A stretch of DNA of 37,795 nucleotides from Megasphaera geminata F0357 (GCF_000239275.1 NZ_JH417566.1:1-37795); one strand, 5' to 3'; counted from the stretch's first letter, positions 17,506 through 27,474 are shown. Made by a program: numbers and translations. The notes: a model not told the origin generated them from the letters alone.

Positions 17506-20500
17506 ATGCATACACATATCGCTTCGGATTTGCGTAAGATTATAGAAGAAGGGTTGCGGCAGAAACGTTTTTTAACGTTTGCCGGACTGTCACAGCGGGA
17601 AGCGGCTCAGCTTGTACCGGCACAGAAGCTCGATGAGATTGCGACGGCCATAGCTGCAACTACAGGAGCGGACGGACGTTTTGACATTTTGCCCGTGACG
17701 GATTTATTGAAGGAAACTGTGGAAGCACTGAACAATGAACCGCCTTGCGGTTGGCTTCGCTATTGTTATTATTATATTTTGGCACAGATTTATCCGGAAA
17801 ATGTGGCTTACTGGACGGATGATCATATTGAAGAAGTACTGAAGGATGATCATATTTACAAAACGGGACGGGCTTTGGTGCTGCAGATTCTGCGTTCTCT
17901 TTTTCGCTATGAAAAGCTTTATTTGCCCTTTGCACCGACCAGAGAAATGCACTTTCTCAGCGCAGAGGAAATTATTCGAAACGATTTTAATCGCGAATAT
18001 TTACGTCTTCGTGAAATCAGTACAGACTTATATATTTATGAATTTATGCGCATCGGCTGTACAATTACCCCTTTCGACACACTCGGACATGTTTGCGGCG
18101 TTCATTATGTATCCACCTTTACGGCACGGCAGCTCTATCGTGCCGGTGTCCCCGTCGATATCGGTCTCGTTTCCGGTGCCGCCGCCACTCATGATATCGG
18201 CAAATACGGTTCTAAAAAAAGTGAAGAGCGGCGTGTTCCATATTTGCATTATTTCTATACGGATCTTTGCTGCCGCCGTATGGGTATTCCCGCAATCGGA
18301 CATATTGCGGCGAACCATTCCGTGTGGGACCTGGAACTGGAAAATCTGTCTGTCGAAGCGCTTCTGCTTATTTATGCGGACTTCCGCGTTAAGAGTGAGC
18401 GCGTGGACGGTAAAGAAATTGTTCGTTTTTATACTCTTGCCCAGGCATTTAACGTTATTTTGGACAAGCTTGATAATGTGGACGAAAAGAAAAAGCATCG
18501 TTATCAGAAAGTCTATGCCAAGCTGGCGGACTTTGAGTCTTATATGAAAGAGATGGGCGTAGAAACGGATTTGCCCGCCGATTTTGCGGACGAACCGGCC
18601 GTGCGTACGAAAAAGAAACGCCCTGAAGCGGTTTTGCTTGAAGGCGAAGAAGTAGTTGATGCTCTGTCATATGCGGCAATTGACCATAATATCGAGCTCA
18701 TGAATATTTTCCAGAAGGAGAATAAATTTTCCCGCCTCGTTGAAGCGGCACGAAGTGAACGCAGTTGGAAAAACGTGCGTAATTATATCGGCACATTTGA
18801 AGAATATTCAACGTATATGACAGAGCAGCAAAAGCTGATGACCCTGCAGTACCTTTATGAAGTGCTCACCTATAAAGACGTGGATATCCGCATGCAGGCG
18901 GCACGCCTTATGGGCGTTATTGTCGCTAAGTTTACGGAACATTACTCCAAAGAACTGCCTGAAGGAGTTACACTGCCGGGGAAAAAAGTGACCGGCGTTT
19001 CTCTCTTTGCGCACTATCTTTCTATCATTATCAAACCCGGCTGGCGCTTTACGTACCAGCACAGGCTCTGGATATCTTATTGCCTGGGGCCTTTTGTGCA
19101 GGCGGCGCTGCAGAATTGCGACGACGGCGAGCGGACGGCGTATATCGCATTCCTGCAGACCTACTATGAGCGCACAAATTATCAAAGTGAAATATGTATT
19201 GTTCTGCTTACGGCACTGATGGAAATTGAAGCGGTCCATGTAGAACCGTCATTTCTCGAAAGGGCGCGTACATTTACGGCGGCGGCCTTGCACAGTGATG
19301 ACCGTCATGTTTGCGTGGCGGCGTTACGCTGCAAGGAACATCTTTTTGACGACTATGCTGAAGAAAGGTATTTCGCGGATTTACTGGATCTGTTGGAACT
19401 TCCTCATGATGAAGAAGCATTTGCCGAACGGGAGGGTCTTCTCTTTTTAGATAACTTAAAAATGGGAACGCATTGGGTTGTGAAAGAGGCCAATATAGAA
19501 ATCCTCCTTCATTATCTCCAGGCATTGCCTGACAGAAGCAGCGTGATGCATTTGGGAACGCATTTGACCAACGTTCTGAAAATGAGTGAGAATCCTTTCG
19601 TACAGCGTGCTGCCGGCGCGGCCCTGTTGCGTGTATCTCATTATATGACCTATACACAGCGCAATGAAATTGCCGTGGAATTGTTTAACGGTTTGGAATT
19701 GGGGGACCTTCGTATTTCTCAATACGTGCCCGAATATTTAGGCCGTATTATTCTTCAGCTGGAACCGCGGGAATTGGATGAATGTATTAATACGCTGGAA
19801 ACGCAAATTCTCGCTGCCTCCACACAGGTTGCGTCATCCATGATTCATACGGTAGGCGTCATGCTCGGCAATTTTCGCGAGTTCTCCGAACGATTTCCGG
19901 AAGATGAGGGGAATAATCTGCGAAAGCGTCGTCTCCTTTACGTCATGATCAAGGCTTATGCGCATTATGACAAGGAACTCAGCCGTGACGCATTCCGGCA
20001 TATGGGGCGGTTTATTTTTGCCAATCCCGATTTAACATTGGCGGAAGTGGATTTTCTTTTTATTCATTCATATAAGAAAATTCTTATTCTCCTGGCTGAA
20101 GAACGGGAAGAGCCGCTTGATTTTTACAGTAATGCGGCCGTACTGAACCATATTTACCGCTATATAGGCATCCATCAATTCATTACGGGCCCCTTCCCGT
20201 TTGAGAAGAAACGCAAAGTTTGCTTTTATCCGGGCACGTTTGACCCGTTCAGTCTCGGGCATAAAGCCGTCGCCGTACGCATTCGTGATCTCGGGTTTGA
20301 CGTATATTTGGCTCTTGATGAATTTTCATGGTCAAAACATACGCAGCCGCGGTTGATGCGGCGTAAGATCATGAACATGTCGACAGCCGATAAAGAACAC
20401 ATTTATCCGTTTCCTGACGATATTCCCATCAATATGGCGAATCCTGCCGATTTAAAACGTTTAAAAGCGATATTTGCAGATCGGGAGCTTTATATTGCCG

Positions 20501-22363
20501 TAGGCACGGACGTCATCAAAAATGCGTCCGCCTATAAGAACGAACCGACGGAACATTCCATTCATACGATTAATCACATCGCTTTTGAGCGGGAAACACG
20601 GGAGAATCACTATTTGAACAGCGATGCTCCCTACCCTATCCAAGGAGAAGTGGTGCCGCTTTTACTTGATAAATTCTATGAGGATATCAGCTCTACGCGT
20701 ATCCGTGAAAATATTGATTTAAACCGTGATATATCAAACCTCATTGATGCAGTGGCACAAAGCTTTATCTACAAAAATAACCTTTACCTTCGTGAACCGG
20801 CGTATAAGCATGTTTTTGAAGCAAAAGATATGAGTGTCGGCACGTATAAGGCGAGAGGGCATGAGAGCTTATGGCCTATTCAGGAAAAACTGGTTACCTT
20901 GGGATATAAAACGGAAAATGTGGAAGAATACATAGAGAAAGGGAATGTCCGTACCCTTTACATAGACAGTGCCGACAAGAATAAAGAAATTATTGCCTAC
21001 GCGGCGGCGCATCATGTAGGAACCCGTGATTTACACGGCGAGTTCGGCGATGCTGCGGTTGTCTCGCACATTCGTACCGTGTCTGAAGGCAGCGTTGCTT
21101 CTATAGGCTTTATTTATGCCGATACGTCCTCGGCCATTGCCAATATTTGGGAAATTATTATTACTGAACTCATGTCGGAGCTCATTGCCCGTGATTACGC
21201 CTATGCCGTATATCACCCTGTGGATAAGGGGGGATATGATGAGGCCGTTTTAAGAGCGCTCCAGGATCAGGGGTTTCGTGATATTGCGCCGGATCGTGCC
21301 GGGGCGCCTGTTTACGCAGCCAGCTTAAAGGCCCCGGTTGTGCTTTTCCGGGATGTGGAAACTGTTTTGAAGAATCCGTTTAATAAAAACGAGTGTATTT
21401 CGGATGCTCTTGATAAGGCCCATAAACGACTTCTTTCGGCAATGCGCCATATTTATCCGGGTAAGCTTATTCTTTCTTTCAATACGAGTGTCGTGCACAA
21501 TAAGATCATCAAGAAGGCCGTACAATTGAACGGCGTCTCGATTACTCGCGATGAACAACGACGTTATGGCCCGTACATGTCCGTCCCCTTCGGTAAGACT
21601 CTGAGCGATGTGCTCGTGCCCAATACAGTGACGAAGGCGCTGCATATAGAAAAATATTTCAACCGTTCCGTGGAAGGGTTTACGATGGCGGAATCATGCC
21701 ACTATTCGTCTGTCGATAATCAGGTAAGGACCATTAAATCCTTCAATAGACCCGTTATTCTTATAGATGACCTGCTGCACAAAGGATACCGCATGCAAAT
21801 GCTGGCGCCCCACTTGGAAAAAAACGGTATTGACGTCAGGGCCGTTTTAACCGGCGTCATGACCGGTCGTGCCATGGATATGATGACGGAAAAAAGGATA
21901 AAGACGGAGAGCGCATACTTTTTGCCGACCTTGGAAGTATGGCTCAATGAACGGGACTGCTATCCCTTCCTGGGAGGGGACAGCATAGTGAGCGTTACCT
22001 GATTACGACGGTCAGGATTCCAATCCTTTTATCAATCTTGTCTTACCGTACGTGAAGCCGGGCTTTGTCGGCGGCGGTGATGATGATGCGGCGTATACAT
22101 ATTCCATGATTTGTTTGCAGAATGCCCGCGACATTATGGAAGCATTGCAGCAGGAATATCAACGTATATTTGAAAAGAGACTGACTTTGAAACGGCTTGG
22201 CGAAGTTGTGACACCCTTGCGTATTCCCGATATGGATGTAGGCGTCATATTCGATGAAAACATGAATCCGTCACGCTTTATTGAAAATGATATAGAACGG
22301 CTGATCCGGCTGCGTTGGAAGCGCAAACAATCGCAGAAACGGAGCGGGAAGGAGGCGGAATAA
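17506..22363 (+). pseudogene. Giant multidomain HD / NadD-like nucleotidyltransferase / PRTase-like protein, one +1 frameshift near the end
   Basis: GAGGAG precedes the ATG. The main frame is open to 22002 (1498 residues); the tail continues in the next frame from about 22000 (PDYDGQDSNPFINLVLPYVKPGF) to 22363. The span is one base over a codon multiple, and removing one base at ATAGTGAGCG gives a 1618-residue protein. Domains: an HD hydrolase with HD at 229-230 (THDIGKYG) and a downstream Asp near 292; a long helical, HEAT-like middle (about 390-890); a nucleotidyltransferase with GTFDPFSLGH at 910-919 and SSTRIR at 1062-1067, as in NadD/CoaD; a possible GNAT-like stretch (about 1130-1310); and a PRPP-loop-like VILIDDLLHKGYRM around Asp1421-Asp1422. 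I recall long proteins loosely annotated as cytidyltransferase in Negativicutes, but know no function. Nucleotide or NAD-precursor processing is inferred. Confidence 0.8.
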
Positions 22364-23329
22364 ATGTTTATTCACGATCTGCCCGGTGAAATCGGCGTGG
22401 CTGAAGCGGTGCCTTTGGAACCTTCGCCGCTGCCGCCGCGGAAAGTGAGGCTTCACATTGTTGCCCTCGGCGATGTGGGGGCGACTATGCTTATAGGACT
22501 GCGCCTTCTCGGCGGTGATGTCATTACAAGCTGCGGCATATATGATCTTAACCGGAAAAATTTGGAACGTTTGGAAATGGAAATCAATCAAATTCAGTAC
22601 CCTGACGGTGAAGGGGACCTGCCGGCTGTCGAAATCATAACGGAAGACAGGTTGTTTGATTGTGATGTATTCGTATTCTGCGCTACAAAAGGCATTCCTC
22701 CCGTCGGTTCCGACTGTGATGTACGCATGGCTCAGTTTGCGGCCAATCGCGGTTTAGCCGTGTATTTTGCGGAGATGGCGGCACGAGCATGTTTTAAAGG
22801 ATTGGTCTGTATCGTCTCCGATCCTGTGGATCCTCTTTGCAAGGCTTTTTTACAGGTATCCGGCCTGCGAGCTTCTCAGATTCAGGGATTCGGTCTTGGC
22901 GTGATGAACGGACGAGCCAGATATTACGCCTGTAAAGATGGTCGCTTTGCCTCATACTTGACGGAAGGCCGTGTTTACGGCCCGCACGGCGAAGACCTGG
23001 TCGTTGCCAACAGTCTGGCGCAATATGATGATTCCTTGTCGCGGGATTTAACGACATTGGTCGTGCGGGCTAATATTGCTGTCCGTAATTTGGGCTATAA
23101 ACCTTATATTGCGCCGGCTTTTTCGTCTGCCGCCATTTCTGTTATTCTTGCTTTGCGGGGCAGCTGGCACTATGGTTCGATCTGGCTCGGCAGCCGCTCG
23201 GAAGGGGCTTTCCTCGGCGTGCGCAATCGATTTTATGACGGACGTGTGGAATATGAAGATGTGCCCGTGCCTCCGGCGTTATATAAACGAATTAAAAAGG
23301 CCTATTTGAACCTCTGCAAGCTTTCGTGA
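22364..23329 (+). CDS. Lactate/malate dehydrogenase-like NAD-binding protein
   Basis: Begins one base after the preceding stop, behind AAGGAGG. The 321-residue protein keeps the outline of the LDH/MDH family: a Rossmann loop (IVALGDVGATMLIG) ending in an acidic IYDLNRKN, VFVFCATKGIPPVG in place of the substrate loop, VSDPVDPLC (as in VTNPVD), SGLRASQIQGFGLGVMNGRARY, and VYGPHGED carrying the family's catalytic His. About 35 residues precede the Rossmann fold. The Asp that normally pairs with the His is not obvious, so the substrate is probably not plain lactate or malate. Its tight coupling to the giant gene suggests a joint pathway. LDH-like fold: fairly sure; reaction: unknown. Confidence 0.75.
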   Translation: MFIHDLPGEIGVAEAVPLEPSPLPPRKVRLHIVALGDVGATMLIGLRLLGGDVITSCGIYDLNRKNLERLEMEINQIQYPDGEGDLPAVEIITEDRLFDCDVFVFCATKGIPPVGSDCDVRMAQFAANRGLAVYFAEMAARACFKGLVCIVSDPVDPLCKAFLQVSGLRASQIQGFGLGVMNGRARYYACKDGRFASYLTEGRVYGPHGEDLVVANSLAQYDDSLSRDLTTLVVRANIAVRNLGYKPYIAPAFSSAAISVILALRGSWHYGSIWLGSRSEGAFLGVRNRFYDGRVEYEDVPVPPALYKRIKKAYLNLCKLS

Positions 23330-23344
23330 AGGAGGCCGTTGCGC

Positions 23345-24439
23345 ATGGTCTATCTTATTCGTATAACATGTGAGGGCTCCGCGTCGGCAGCACGCCTTGA
23401 CGGAGTACTGAAGCGCGTATTACCCCCGGGAGAGTATGTAGAAATAACCGGTCCGGAAGGGTTGTTGACAATTAAAGATAAGCTGCGCGGACAGGTCTGC
23501 ATCTTTACGGTTTCCCTGGGACCGGGTGGTATGAATGAGGAATACAGGCGGCTTATTGCGGCTCTTTATACGTCTCCGCAGTTACTGGAAGGTGTTTGCG
23601 GCGGTATTGTTATTGACGGACCGGACGAGCTTTTTACCAAAAAGATCGGCAGAGAGCTCCTGTTTATCGCTAATCGGGCGGGGTGTTTGTTTCCCGGCAA
23701 ACCTCTTGTCGAGGCGACGGGATCGCTTCGCAATTTTAATGTACAGGCCCGCCTGTTGCAATCAAGCCCTGCCGAGGCCTATAAAACAGCGGTAGAACAA
23801 CTTGTTGGAAAGGCCGTCGCCTTGACACGGAAGCCCCGGGAGAAATTTGATAAACAACACCTGCTTGTTCTGCATGCGAGCAGTCGCGCCACGTCTAATA
23901 CATTGCTGCTCTGGAAAATAGTCAGATCTCATTTGTCGCGGAGAACAGAAATAGAAGAAATTTCTTTGCGTAACGGCGAACTGGTCGATTGCCGGGGCTG
24001 CAGCTATGAAACGTGTTTGCATTTCGGCGAAAAAGGGGACTGTTTTTACGGCGGCCTGATTGTGGACGAGGTATATCCGGCTGTTAAGAAATGCCATGCC
24101 TTATTATTGATTTGCCCCAATTATAATGATGCCGTCGGCGCCAATATGACGGCTTTCTTCAATCGCCTGACTGCTCTTTTTCGGACGGACTTCAAAGAAT
24201 TTGCGTCAAAACGGGTTTATGCGCTTGTCGTGTCCGGATACAGCGGCGGAGATATTGTTGCCGAGCAGATTGCCGATACCATGAGCTGTAATAAAAATTT
24301 TATTTTACCGCCTCATTTCGCTCTTGTGGAGACGGCAAACGAGCCGCGGAGTATTCTCGCCTGCCCGGGGATAAAGGAGCGGGCGGCAGCCATGGCTGTG
24401 AGAATAGAGGGTGATTTTTCAGAGCCTGCATGCAATTAA
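23345..24439 (+). CDS. Flavodoxin-like / FMN reductase family protein with a Cys cluster
   Basis: The 364-residue protein has an unassigned N-terminal half (about 1-165, with ITCEGSASAARLDGVLK and SLGPGGMNEEYRRLIAAL) and a C-terminal NADPH-dependent FMN reductase-like domain: HLLVLHASSRATSNTLLL is the FMN phosphate loop and LLLICPNYNDAVGANM the next. Between them, CRGCSYETCLHFGEKGDC holds four cysteines spaced 3, 5 and 9 residues apart, like iron-sulfur flavoproteins. TTG 23339 and ATG 23345 share the frame; AAGGAGG ends at 23335, so the ATG fits better. Last gene of the giant-protein unit; probably its redox component. Confidence 0.78.
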   Translation: MVYLIRITCEGSASAARLDGVLKRVLPPGEYVEITGPEGLLTIKDKLRGQVCIFTVSLGPGGMNEEYRRLIAALYTSPQLLEGVCGGIVIDGPDELFTKKIGRELLFIANRAGCLFPGKPLVEATGSLRNFNVQARLLQSSPAEAYKTAVEQLVGKAVALTRKPREKFDKQHLLVLHASSRATSNTLLLWKIVRSHLSRRTEIEEISLRNGELVDCRGCSYETCLHFGEKGDCFYGGLIVDEVYPAVKKCHALLLICPNYNDAVGANMTAFFNRLTALFRTDFKEFASKRVYALVVSGYSGGDIVAEQIADTMSCNKNFILPPHFALVETANEPRSILACPGIKERAAAMAVRIEGDFSEPACN

Positions 24440-24442
24440 AGG

Positions 24443-24471
24443 TTTTCAGCGGTATACATTTGTACTATAAT
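24443..24471 (+). promoter_or_regulatory. Probable sigma-70 promoter of pta
   Basis: TTTTCA (24443-24448), a 17-base spacer and a perfect TATAAT (24466-24471), about 50 bases before the pta ATG. Confidence 0.55.
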
Positions 24472-24522
24472 AAACTGGTACTAATTTGTATTATCAGTTA
24501 TATATATAAGGAGTGGTACTGA

Positions 24523-25551
24523 ATGAGATTTACAGACGATTTGAAGTCTCGTGTGGCCAAAGCACAGAAAAAAATTGTATTGCCGGAAACAGACAGCCGT
24601 CGCGTACTTAAGGCTGCGGAACGTGTTTTGGCGGAGGGGTTTGCCAAGATCGTCCTGGTAGGCAATGAAGAACAGATTCTTAAAGATGCCGAAAAATTCC
24701 AGATTCGCTTGGACGGTGCTGAAATTGTAGATCCCTCTACGTATGCGCGCTTGGATGAATTATGCCGGTACTTCGCGAAGAAGCGTGAAAAGAAAGGCAT
24801 GACGGTAGAAAAAGCCCGCGAAATCATGACGAACAACTATACTATGTTTGCTTGCGGCCTCGTCGTTCTCGGCGACGCTGACGGCGTTGTTTCCGGCGCG
24901 GCAACGACATCGGCCGATGTTATCCGTGCAGGTCTTCAGGTTGTCGGCCCGAAACCGGGAAATAAAACGGTTTCTTCCGCCTTTATTCTGATTACGAACA
25001 CGCCGCAGTACGGTGATAACGGTATTCTTGTCCTCGGTGATTGCGGCGTTATTCCCGATCCGACATCGGAACAGTTGGCGGATATTGCCGTGATGTGCGT
25101 GGACCGGGCTCGCCGCACCGTTCAGATTACAGACCCGAAGGTCGCTATGCTTTCGTATTCCACGAAAGGCAGTGGCAGCGGCGGATCCGTAGATATAGTC
25201 CGTGAGGCTGTGGAAATTTTAAAATCCCGTCACGTGGATTTCGATTTCGACGGTGAAATTCAGGCCGATGCGGCGATCGTGCCGGCCGTAGGCGAACATA
25301 AAGCCCCGGGTTCCAAGGTTGCGGGTCATGCAAATGTACTTGTTTTCCCCACGTTGGATGCTGCTAATATCGGATATAAGCTGGTGCAGCGGTTTGCTAA
25401 CGCGACGGCTCTCGGACCGTTGGTACAGGGGCTGGCTAAACCGGTCCTTGACCTCTCCCGCGGCTGCTCGACCGAAGATATTGCCGATGTCGTTGCGGTT
25501 TGCTGCTCCGATGCTATTGCTGTTGATAAAGAAACGGCCACTAATGCATAA
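24523..25551 (+). CDS. pta: Phosphate acetyltransferase
   Basis: Pta interconverts acetyl-CoA and acetyl phosphate, the step before acetate kinase in fermentative ATP production. The 342-residue protein is the short, single-domain form: KIVLPETDSRRVLKAAERVL at the N-terminus, GLVVLGDADGVVSGAATTSADVIRAGLQ, LGDCGVIPDPTSEQLADIA, MLSYSTKGSGSGGSVD and the C-terminal ANIGYKLVQRFANATALGPLVQG. All are Pta/Ptb family hallmarks, and the SxSTKGS loop fits acetyl-specific enzymes. ATAAGGAG precedes the ATG. It has its own promoter and terminator; ackA is not in the window. Confidence 0.95.
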   Translation: MRFTDDLKSRVAKAQKKIVLPETDSRRVLKAAERVLAEGFAKIVLVGNEEQILKDAEKFQIRLDGAEIVDPSTYARLDELCRYFAKKREKKGMTVEKAREIMTNNYTMFACGLVVLGDADGVVSGAATTSADVIRAGLQVVGPKPGNKTVSSAFILITNTPQYGDNGILVLGDCGVIPDPTSEQLADIAVMCVDRARRTVQITDPKVAMLSYSTKGSGSGGSVDIVREAVEILKSRHVDFDFDGEIQADAAIVPAVGEHKAPGSKVAGHANVLVFPTLDAANIGYKLVQRFANATALGPLVQGLAKPVLDLSRGCSTEDIADVVAVCCSDAIAVDKETATNA

Positions 25552-25561
25552 CATATGTTTT

Positions 25562-25600
25562 AAAATCGGATTCGGGCTTTTGTCCGGGTCCGATTTTCTT
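25562..25600 (+). terminator. Rho-independent terminator of pta
   Basis: AAAATCGGA (25562-25570) pairs with TCCGATTTT (25589-25597), with an inner CGGG/CCGG pairing, then CTTATT. It starts ten bases after the pta stop. Confidence 0.75.
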
Positions 25601-25676
25601 ATTGGCACCTTGCGTGTAGGCAGGCCGAAAATATGATAAAATAAAAATTGTATTTTGCGATTTTATAAAGAGAAAT

Positions 25677-25901
25677 TTGCCGTGTCGGGCAGCTTCTTGT
25701 TTTGGCAGCGATACGTTTCTGTATACAGAAACGTATCCCGGGGAACTCCTGCTGTGGAGTATTTTTGATAAAGGGTTGAAGGACGGTTGTTTGGAAAAAG
25801 AACCGGCACAAGCCGAACGGGGCGCCAATACACGGCCTTGTTTTTACGGCTGTAATCGATGCGATAGTTGCGGAGGTCACGGTGACGACGCGAAGACATA
25901 G
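25677..25901 (+). pseudogene. Relic of a radical SAM gene 3' end (TIGR03960-like C-terminus)
   Basis: The frame from TTG 25677 (74 codons) ends in LLLWSIFDKGLKDGCLEKE, PAQAERGANTRPC and GCNRCDSCGG. This resembles the C-terminal tail of the B12-binding radical SAM proteins of the TIGR03960/YgiQ-like group, where an LPWS-IDKG-like segment is followed by a Cys-rich end. The 700 or so residues that should precede it are absent: pta and its terminator occupy that space. I see no ribosome site. The relic overlaps the start of the next gene by 20 bases, and its 5' part is made of a 28-base palindrome, perhaps the scar of a deletion. Assignment is by motif memory only. Confidence 0.45.
25710..25737. 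repeat. Perfect 28-bp palindrome
   Basis: The half GATACGTTTCTGTA (25710-25723) is followed immediately by its exact reverse complement (25724-25737). No T-run follows, so it is not an ordinary terminator. It could be a cruciform, an operator or a recombination scar. Confidence 0.8.
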
Positions 25902-26691
25902 GGAGAAAACGATAGTCTGGGAAGAAAGTATCCGCCTCGCGGCAGCGGGGCTGCGGCATGGTTTTACGGAACGGGCCGGCGGCGTAAGTGTCGGCGTATA
26001 TGGGTCGCTTAACCTCTCTCTTGATGTCGGTGATACAGTAGGCGATGTCCTGGAGAACCGTCGCCGTTTCTGTGAGGCTGTCGGTTGTGATATACTGCGC
26101 TTAACAACGGCTTGTCAGGATAATGAGGCGCATATCGTCGCGGTCGGCCCCCGTGAAGCCGGAGCCGGCGCAGGCAGTCGGCACGATGCGTTGGCGCGGA
26201 CAAAGGCATTGATGACGGACCGGGCGGATACGCCTCTGTTCCTTTGTGCGGCAGACAGCGTCCCCCTAGTCCTGTTTGATGACGAGTACGAAGCCGTCGC
26301 TGTTGCTGTTTGTGATATCATGGCTCTTGAGCAAAACCTGGCCGGTAAGGTTGTCACTGCCATGAATATTGTTTACGGCAGCCGGTGTGAGCGCCTGCGC
26401 GCCTATATAGGGCCTGCTGTCTCGCCGGTTCATACTACCGTGGGCCGGGCGATTGCCGAAACCCTGATTGGAACGGTACAGCGGAAGACGGGGATTTTGC
26501 AGAAGAAAGGCGAAACTGTTTACGCCGATCTGAAATATCTGGCCGTGCGGCAAATGGTGGAGGCCGGTATGGATATAAGCCGCTTCGATATAAGTAAGAA
26601 CTGCACTTATGAATCGGCGGAACGCTTCTTCTCTTCCCGTCGCAGCGGCGGCATATGCGGCCGTAACGCTGTCTTTGCACTGTTGACATAA
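25882..26691 (+). CDS. PgeF/YfiH-family protein lacking the usual metal ligands
   Basis: The 269-residue protein keeps the family frame: LRHGFTERAGGVSVGVYGSLNLS near the start, VGDVLENRRRF, LMTDRADTPLFLCAADSVPLVLFD in the middle, RAYIGPAVSP, and the C-terminal CTYESAERFFSSRRSGGICGRN. Normal members (peptidoglycan editing factor, once called laccase-like) have QVH, ADC and HAGWRG motifs whose His, Cys and His bind a metal and catalyse. Here ADC is ADS (Ser126), HAGWRG is CDIMAL (144-149), and QVH appears as QDN (79-81). The active site therefore seems lost while the fold survives. GTG start with GGAGGT upstream. It opens the yggS-sepF-ylmH-divIVA cluster, where pgeF often sits. Confidence 0.82.
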   Translation: MTTRRHREKTIVWEESIRLAAAGLRHGFTERAGGVSVGVYGSLNLSLDVGDTVGDVLENRRRFCEAVGCDILRLTTACQDNEAHIVAVGPREAGAGAGSRHDALARTKALMTDRADTPLFLCAADSVPLVLFDDEYEAVAVAVCDIMALEQNLAGKVVTAMNIVYGSRCERLRAYIGPAVSPVHTTVGRAIAETLIGTVQRKTGILQKKGETVYADLKYLAVRQMVEAGMDISRFDISKNCTYESAERFFSSRRSGGICGRNAVFALLT

Positions 26692-26777
26692 AAGCTTTTA
26701 AAAAATACTGGTAATTACAGACGCAAATATATATAATGGATACGTATAAGTTTTTTTTTATGACAGGGGGAAATTGC

Positions 26778-27461
26778 TTGATCAGAGAGAATCTCGAAAG
26801 CGTTCGCAAGCGCGTTGCCGCCAGTGCGGAACGTGTCGGCAGAACAGACCCTATTACATTGGTGGCCGTTACAAAGAATCATCCCGTTGAAGAGCTGATG
26901 GAGGCTGTAGCCGCAGGGGTGACGGATGTCGGTGAAAATCGTGTCCGGGAAGCATTGAGTAAGCAGGAATCTTTCCCCGACAATCATGTAATATGGCACC
27001 TTATCGGTCATTTGCAAACAAATAAGGTAAAACAGGCTGTTGCGCATTTTGACCTCATTCATTCTGTTGACTCTGTACATTTGCTGGAAGTAATAAATAA
27101 AGAGTCCGGGAAAATCGGCAAGGTCCAAGATATACTGTTACAGGTAAATGTTGCCCGTGAAGAAAGCAAGACGGGCATGGCCGTGGAAGTATTTCCGGAA
27201 ATATGTCGGCGTGCGGCTGAATTGGAGTATGTTCGTGTACGGGGGCTTATGTGTATGGCACCGAATTTTGAGAATAGTGAAGATGCACGCCCCATATTCC
27301 GTATAGCCGATGCCTTGTATGAGGATATGAAAGATAAATTTCCGAACGGTCAGGTCCGATGTTTATCGATGGGCATGACTCATGATTTTGAAATAGCGAT
27401 TGAAGAAGGCGCAAATATCGTCCGCGTCGGTACGGCTATATTCGGGCCGCGAAATTACTAA
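26778..27461 (+). CDS. yggS: YggS-family pyridoxal phosphate-binding protein
   Basis: YggS/PLPBP proteins carry PLP on a lysine and help keep B6 and amino-acid pools balanced without a known catalytic role. The 227-residue product shows LVAVTKNHPVEEL (PLP Lys), DVGENRVREAL, WHLIGHLQTNKVK, IHSVDSVHLLEVI, LLQVNVAREESKTGM and LSMGMTHDFEIAI near the end. An ATG at 26736 is in frame, but TTG 26778 has AGGGGG seven bases upstream and gives the usual family length, so I chose it. Part of the division-gene cluster, 13 bases before sepF. Confidence 0.95.
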   Translation: MIRENLESVRKRVAASAERVGRTDPITLVAVTKNHPVEELMEAVAAGVTDVGENRVREALSKQESFPDNHVIWHLIGHLQTNKVKQAVAHFDLIHSVDSVHLLEVINKESGKIGKVQDILLQVNVAREESKTGMAVEVFPEICRRAAELEYVRVRGLMCMAPNFENSEDARPIFRIADALYEDMKDKFPNGQVRCLSMGMTHDFEIAIEEGANIVRVGTAIFGPRNY

Positions 27462-27474
27462 GGAGGATTTTATC

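Noticed and set aside
17846-18547. Plus-strand 233-codon frame in the giant gene
   Set aside because: It overlaps the HD domain of the real frame and has no family features.
25710-25760. The 28-bp palindrome as a rho-independent terminator
   Set aside because: No T-run follows, and pta already has a good terminator at 25562-25600.
25219-25960. Several minus-strand frames over pta and the pgeF start
   Set aside because: They run antisense to pta and the relic, differ in composition and have no starts with ribosome sites.
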